Source of the DNA: Paeniglutamicibacter antarcticus
GTDB taxonomy: Bacteria > Actinomycetota > Actinomycetes > Actinomycetales > Micrococcaceae
Assembly: GCF_900010755.1 (NCBI RefSeq)
Contig: NZ_CZJT01000081.1
Location: 62,001 to 126,000 of the forward strand
Direction of reading: 5' to 3'
DNA length: 64,000 nucleotides
Shown here in pieces: positions 60,421 through 64,000 of this stretch (the first letter of the stretch is position 1; each line of letters opens with the position of its first letter). A program made the translations under genes and the position numbers. The notes below the pieces were generated by a model, which was given only the letters and a program-made list of their open reading frames with translations, did no database searches and was not told the origin of the DNA.

Positions 60421-61086
60421 AACAAGCCCCCAAAGTCTATTCCGGTATCAAGGCGGTGCGTCTCAAACTTGATTGATTGTACGTGACGAAGTTCCGCCGG
60501 ATGCCGGGGACCGCCAGGTCGACTTCGCTAAAGTCCACTTCGGCCGAAACCGTTCCAGGACTCCGGGAACGTTCCGGGCCAGGATTTCCGTGGGTCGGTT
60601 GGTACCCGGCTATGGCCTTGGCCAGCGGCCGGGTTTATCCTTAAGTCGATCTTGCTATGAGGCCTGGAACCTCCAGGGGTCGATTCATCGACCACAGGCA
60701 TCCACCCGAACGCCTTGGATGCCTGCCGTAAATACCGGGTCGGCCATGCCGGCCCACCGCCGCACCACAGCGGGTGCAAGCCGTGCGCGAGATGAAACGC
60801 TCTGAAAGGACGTGGATTATTGTCGGTCCGGTTACATATGTGAAGGCAACACCAAATGCCACCCAAAAGTTCTTGGTCGATGACTGGGCCTGATGGCAAG
60901 ATCTCCACACAGCCAAGCAAAACTTTCGGTCCCCGCTGACTCGTCGCGGGGACCGATTCATGTTCACCCGCCCGCAGCACGGAAGACCTCAGTAGTCTCC
61001 ACTGTCATAAGAGAAGGACCTGGACGCTTCCACTGGGTGGAGGTTCTCCAGGTCCTTATGATTCTCCGCCGGATGGTTGGCCGGCA
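60421..61086. other. Large gap with hairpins, no gene recognised
   Basis: About 665 bases. Short frames here (60473-60805 plus, 60641-60967 minus) are Arg/Pro-rich with no family pattern. CGGTCCCCGC (60927-60936) pairs with GCGGGGACCG (60946-60955), and AAGGACCTGGA (61014-61024) with TCCAGGTCCTT (61047-61057), the latter just after the stop of the next minus gene and probably its terminator. Confidence 0.5.
61014..61057 (-). terminator. Terminator-like hairpin after the 61087-61518 gene
   Basis: AAGGACCTGGA and TCCAGGTCCTT form a perfect 11-base stem, with a further inner helix in the loop. Read on the minus strand it lies about 30 bases after the stop codon and ends in a pyrimidine-rich stretch. 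Confidence 0.55.
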
Positions 61087-61518
61087 TCAGGCCATTTCGT
61101 TGTACTTCTTGTTTGAATAGTTGACTGCCAAGTACCACGAGGCCCCGACCACCAAATTAATGATGACAAACCCGATCGCGCTGGCGACATCGGTGGCAAA
61201 CATGACCGCACTGATCGCGGAGATGACTGCGACGGCAACACCAACCCACTGTGCGACCTTGCAAAACCCTGGCCTGAAACGTCCCACCACAATGGTGATG
61301 AACCCCAGGATGAGGAAGGGAAGCATGGTGTAACCGACGATTTCCTGGACCGTCAGTTGTTCGAACAACCCGCCTGAAAATTGCATGCTCGCCCCGGCGG
61401 CGTCGCTGACAAAGAAAACGAAGATGCTGGTCACCACGGCACCAAAGCCTGCGATCACCACTTGGACGTAGTTGAACGGCATCTTGAACTTTTTATACGG
61501 CTGAACTTGAACGCTCAT
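61087..61518 (-). CDS. Four-helix membrane protein, DUF6069-like
   Basis: A 143-residue protein with four membrane helices; the pattern GYTMLPFLILGFITIVVGRF and VAQWVGVAVAVISAISAV recalls DUF6069, but this is from memory and not sure. The start at 61518 (MSVQVQPYKKFKMPF) has AAAGGATG upstream. Confidence 0.7.
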   Translation of the reverse strand: MSVQVQPYKKFKMPFNYVQVVIAGFGAVVTSIFVFFVSDAAGASMQFSGGLFEQLTVQEIVGYTMLPFLILGFITIVVGRFRPGFCKVAQWVGVAVAVISAISAVMFATDVASAIGFVIINLVVGASWYLAVNYSNKKYNEMA

Positions 61519-61775
61519 TGCTGAACATCCTTTCGAATTACCCGGTCCTGCTGAACCTTGTATTTTCACTGTACGCCCGAATACCGCCCATGACGCCGGT
61601 GGGCCAAAGCACCCAATTGGCAACGGAATACCGGTGAATTTTCGGGGCGATCCCGCAAGATTCAAGCGCAGGATTCAAGAGCAAAGACCCAACCTAAGAT
61701 CCAACGGCAGGTCCAATAAAAGTCCACCATAAATCTCCTGCCGTGGGGACAGCTGTCCCCCACCAACCGCTTTGA

Positions 61776-62945
61776 TTAGCCCGGCTGGGCTGCCCGCCGC
61801 CAGCGAACCAATGCGATACAGATGTTTCCGATCGAGTTCAAGAGCCCGCCGGCGACAATCACCAGCAGCAGCCAGCGGGTGATCCATGGGTCGTTCCAGT
61901 TGGTGAACATGATGATCGCAGCACATACCGCAAGCTCAACGAGCCCCCACACCAGCTGCGTTTGCGGCCTCCACGCAAAGGGATTGAAAAACTTCTTCAG
62001 TCCTGAGGCTTCGCGGGCTTCCTCGGCCAGGGTGGCCGCGAATGCGGCACGGAAACCGTGCGGCTGGACATCTACGGCATCGGCCGGGACCGGGGTTTGG
62101 CCCAGGTAGTCGGCAAGCGCCGGGGATCTGCCGAAGATCGGCAACACGCGTTTGATGGCCTCGAGGCTGCCGCTGCCGCTGAAGGCCTGGTTGAGCAGCA
62201 CCAATTGTTCCTCAGTGACACCGAATTCGCGCAGCTCCGCGATGGCTTCAAGGTCCGGTTCGGCCCATTCGCGTTGCAGGAAGTCGGTGGCGTTGCCCGC
62301 CGCGGTTCCTGGAATTGCAGTGTTCACGGGTTCCACTGCCACCGACCAGCCATGGCCAAAGCCCGGGTAGCCGTGCAATTTCTTGCCCTGTCCGGCAAAC
62401 CAGAAGACCATGGAGAACCGGGGGCCGGTCTGGCTGAGCATGATGGCCGGCAACACGGATTTGGAGAGCATGATTTCGGGCATGTAGCCCTCGTGCACCG
62501 CGATATCCGATTCCGGCGTGGAGAAGTACTTCCATGCAGTCTTGGTGACCCCGGAAAACATCACGACTTCTGATTCCTTGAAGGAACCCAAAAGCACCGA
62601 ACGCCCATTATGCATTTGCTCCAGTCGCGGATCCTCAACGGGGTCGCCGCTTTCGGCATCCGAACCGTCGAAGTCCGCATACAAGGCGCCGGTGCCGCGC
62701 TTGAGCGCAATGGCAAAACCCTCGATTTGCTGGCCAAAACTTGTGTTGCCCAGCTCGTCGGCCATGATGATGAAGCCGTCGGGGCTCACGGCAATGGCCA
62801 TCTCCACGACGCTGAGTTCACCCCATGCCACCGGCTTGGCCAGCAGGGCCACCACGTTGCGGGCGCGCAGCAATTCACGGACCCTGTGGTGGGGAACCAG
62901 ACCGGTTGCCTCGTCAAAGATCAGAGCCAGGGAGGCGATCAGCAT
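61776..62945 (-). CDS. Hypothetical protein with C-terminal membrane pair, next to ffh
   Basis: A 389-residue protein that begins MLIASLALIFDEATGLVPHH and has a soluble domain to about 320, then two membrane helices (LVWGLVELAVCAAIIMF and WLLLVIVAGGLLNSIGNICIALV) near the C-terminus. The stop is followed by GGGGACAGCTGTCCCC (61745-61760), a perfect palindrome. The start at 62945 was chosen over a longer frame that would overlap ffh. Function unknown. Confidence 0.75.
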   Translation of the reverse strand: MLIASLALIFDEATGLVPHHRVRELLRARNVVALLAKPVAWGELSVVEMAIAVSPDGFIIMADELGNTSFGQQIEGFAIALKRGTGALYADFDGSDAESGDPVEDPRLEQMHNGRSVLLGSFKESEVVMFSGVTKTAWKYFSTPESDIAVHEGYMPEIMLSKSVLPAIMLSQTGPRFSMVFWFAGQGKKLHGYPGFGHGWSVAVEPVNTAIPGTAAGNATDFLQREWAEPDLEAIAELREFGVTEEQLVLLNQAFSGSGSLEAIKRVLPIFGRSPALADYLGQTPVPADAVDVQPHGFRAAFAATLAEEAREASGLKKFFNPFAWRPQTQLVWGLVELAVCAAIIMFTNWNDPWITRWLLLVIVAGGLLNSIGNICIALVRWRRAAQPG

Positions 62946-62979
62946 TTCCGGCTGACCGCCTCCCTGGATTCCCGGGGTG

Positions 62980-64000
62980 TTACTTGCCAAGGAACTTCTC
63001 AAACCCCTTCGGCAGGTTCATGTCAGCCGGGTTGAAATCCTTGTTCCCGGCACCAAAGGCAGCACCGCTCGGGGCGGCCTTGGCCTTGGCGGCTTCGGCC
63101 GCGGCAAGTTGTGCGGCCTTGGCCGGGTTGCCGAACTTGGCAGGCTTCTTCTTGCCCTTGGCAGCAGCCTTCTTGGCGCCCGCGCGGCCGCCGGGCATGC
63201 CCGGGATCGCACCGCCGGAGGCAAGCTTCTTCATCATCTTCTGGGCTTCGCCGAAACGTTCAAGCATCGAGTTGACCTCGGAGACGTGAACGCCCGAACC
63301 CTTGGCGATACGCGCGCGGCGCGAACCGTTGATGATCTTCGGTGCCACGCGCTCGTGCGGGGTCATCGAGCGGACGATGGCCTCGATGCGGTCCATCTGC
63401 GACTCGTCGAACTGTTCAAGCTGCTGGCGGGAAATCTGTGCCCCGGGCATCATGCCCAGGATCTTCTTCATCGACCCCATCTTGCGGATCTGGGCCATCT
63501 GCATCAGGAAGTCATCGAGCGTGAAGTCTTCCTGGTCCGCGAACTTCTTCGCCATCCGCTCGGCTTCGCCCTTGTCCCAGTTGGCCTCTGCCTGCTCGAT
63601 CAGGGTGAGGATGTCACCCATGTCAAGGATGCGTGAAGCCATGCGGTCCGGGTGGAAGATCTCAAAATCGTCAAGGTTTTCGCCGGTGGAAGCGAACATA
63701 ACAGGCTTGCCGGTCACCGAGGCGACGGACAAGGCGGCGCCGCCGCGGGTATCGCCATCAAGCTTGGTCAGCACCACGCCGGTGACCCCGACGCCGTCGT
63801 TGAATGCCTGGGCGGTGTTGACCGCGTCCTGGCCGATCATGGCATCGATGACGAAGAGGACTTCGTCCGGGTTTACGGCGGCGCGGATGTTCGCTGCCTG
63901 CTCCATCATTTCGGTGTCGATGCCCAGGCGGCCGGCGGTGTCCACGATGACGATGTCGTGCAGCTTGGCACGGGCCTCGGCCACGCCGTCACGGGCCACT
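62980..64000 (-). CDS. ffh: Signal recognition particle protein Ffh (N-terminal part beyond window)
   Basis: GTPase of the signal recognition particle that targets membrane proteins to FtsY. Only the last ~340 residues are present; the gene runs off the right edge. Visible are G3 IVDTAGRL, G4 TKLDGD and DTRGGAALS of the G domain, then the Met-rich M domain (MGSMKKILGMMPGAQ, SGVHVSEVNSMLERF, AQKMMKKL). A Lys/Ala/Gly-rich tail ends MNLPKGFEKFLGK. Confidence 0.96.
   Translation of the reverse strand, partial: VARDGVAEARAKLHDIVIVDTAGRLGIDTEMMEQAANIRAAVNPDEVLFVIDAMIGQDAVNTAQAFNDGVGVTGVVLTKLDGDTRGGAALSVASVTGKPVMFASTGENLDDFEIFHPDRMASRILDMGDILTLIEQAEANWDKGEAERMAKKFADQEDFTLDDFLMQMAQIRKMGSMKKILGMMPGAQISRQQLEQFDESQMDRIEAIVRSMTPHERVAPKIINGSRRARIAKGSGVHVSEVNSMLERFGEAQKMMKKLASGGAIPGMPGGRAGAKKAAAKGKKKPAKFGNPAKAAQLAAAEAAKAKAAPSGAAFGAGNKDFNPADMNLPKGFEKFLGK

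Noticed and set aside
60473..60805. 110-codon plus-strand frame in a large gap
   Set aside because: No ribosome site or family pattern; Arg-rich chance product.
1..64000. tRNA, rRNA, insertion sequence or prophage
   Set aside because: Looked for, but no cloverleaf, rRNA core, transposase or phage structural gene was recognised by eye.

Overview
The window looks like chromosomal DNA from a high-GC actinobacterium of the Micrococcaceae (Arthrobacter or Paeniglutamicibacter type). The evidence is the gene order of the core block, the actinobacterial families DUF3145, DUF2469 and DUF6328, a DtxR/IdeR iron box, and several apparently leaderless genes. No rRNA, tRNA, CRISPR array, transposase or phage gene was recognised.

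Left part (1-19.7 kb): a core replication, translation and secretion block lies mainly on the minus strand. In transcription order it is rpsP, khpA, rimM, trmD, rplS, lepB2, lepB1, rnhB, DUF2469, yraN, comM, dprA, xerC and DUF3145. Extra genes interrupt it: an ankyrin-repeat lipoprotein between rplS and trmD, a secreted S1 protease between the two lepB genes, two related unknown proteins between DUF2469 and yraN, and a four-gene osmoprotectant ABC importer plus a Ser-aliphatic-Gly tripeptide-repeat protein between comM and dprA.

Middle and right part (19.7-63 kb): rpsP and ffh usually lie close together in related genomes, but here about 43 kb of accessory genes separates them. In order these include: a TetR/SDR pair; a frameshifted quinone oxidoreductase divergent from a TetR with a clear palindromic operator; two tandem uracil-DNA-glycosylase-like paralogues; an iron-box-controlled siderophore uptake operon that ends in a C39-like cysteine peptidase; an AraC regulator; prfC; a cupin-XRE regulator with an operator over its own start codon, divergent from a methyltransferase with a His-rich N-terminus; secreted proteins (Ig-like repeat protein, SNase lipoprotein, SGNH-like Tat protein); a regulated cluster of TetR, GlpD, an AGPS-like FAD enzyme and an SDR that could make ether-lipid precursors; a PadR module; a PucR/MFS/agmatinase unit for uptake and hydrolysis of a guanidino compound; and a stress group (GlsB-type protein, Dps, YihY). 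The window ends inside ffh.

No single obvious new defence or mobile system is visible. The most interesting unexplained items are the tripeptide-repeat protein, the C39-like peptidase at the end of the siderophore operon, the ether-lipid-like cluster, the UDG-like pair, the paralogous unknown pair next to yraN, and the His-rich methyltransferase. All functions come from reading motifs by eye; no database search was run.
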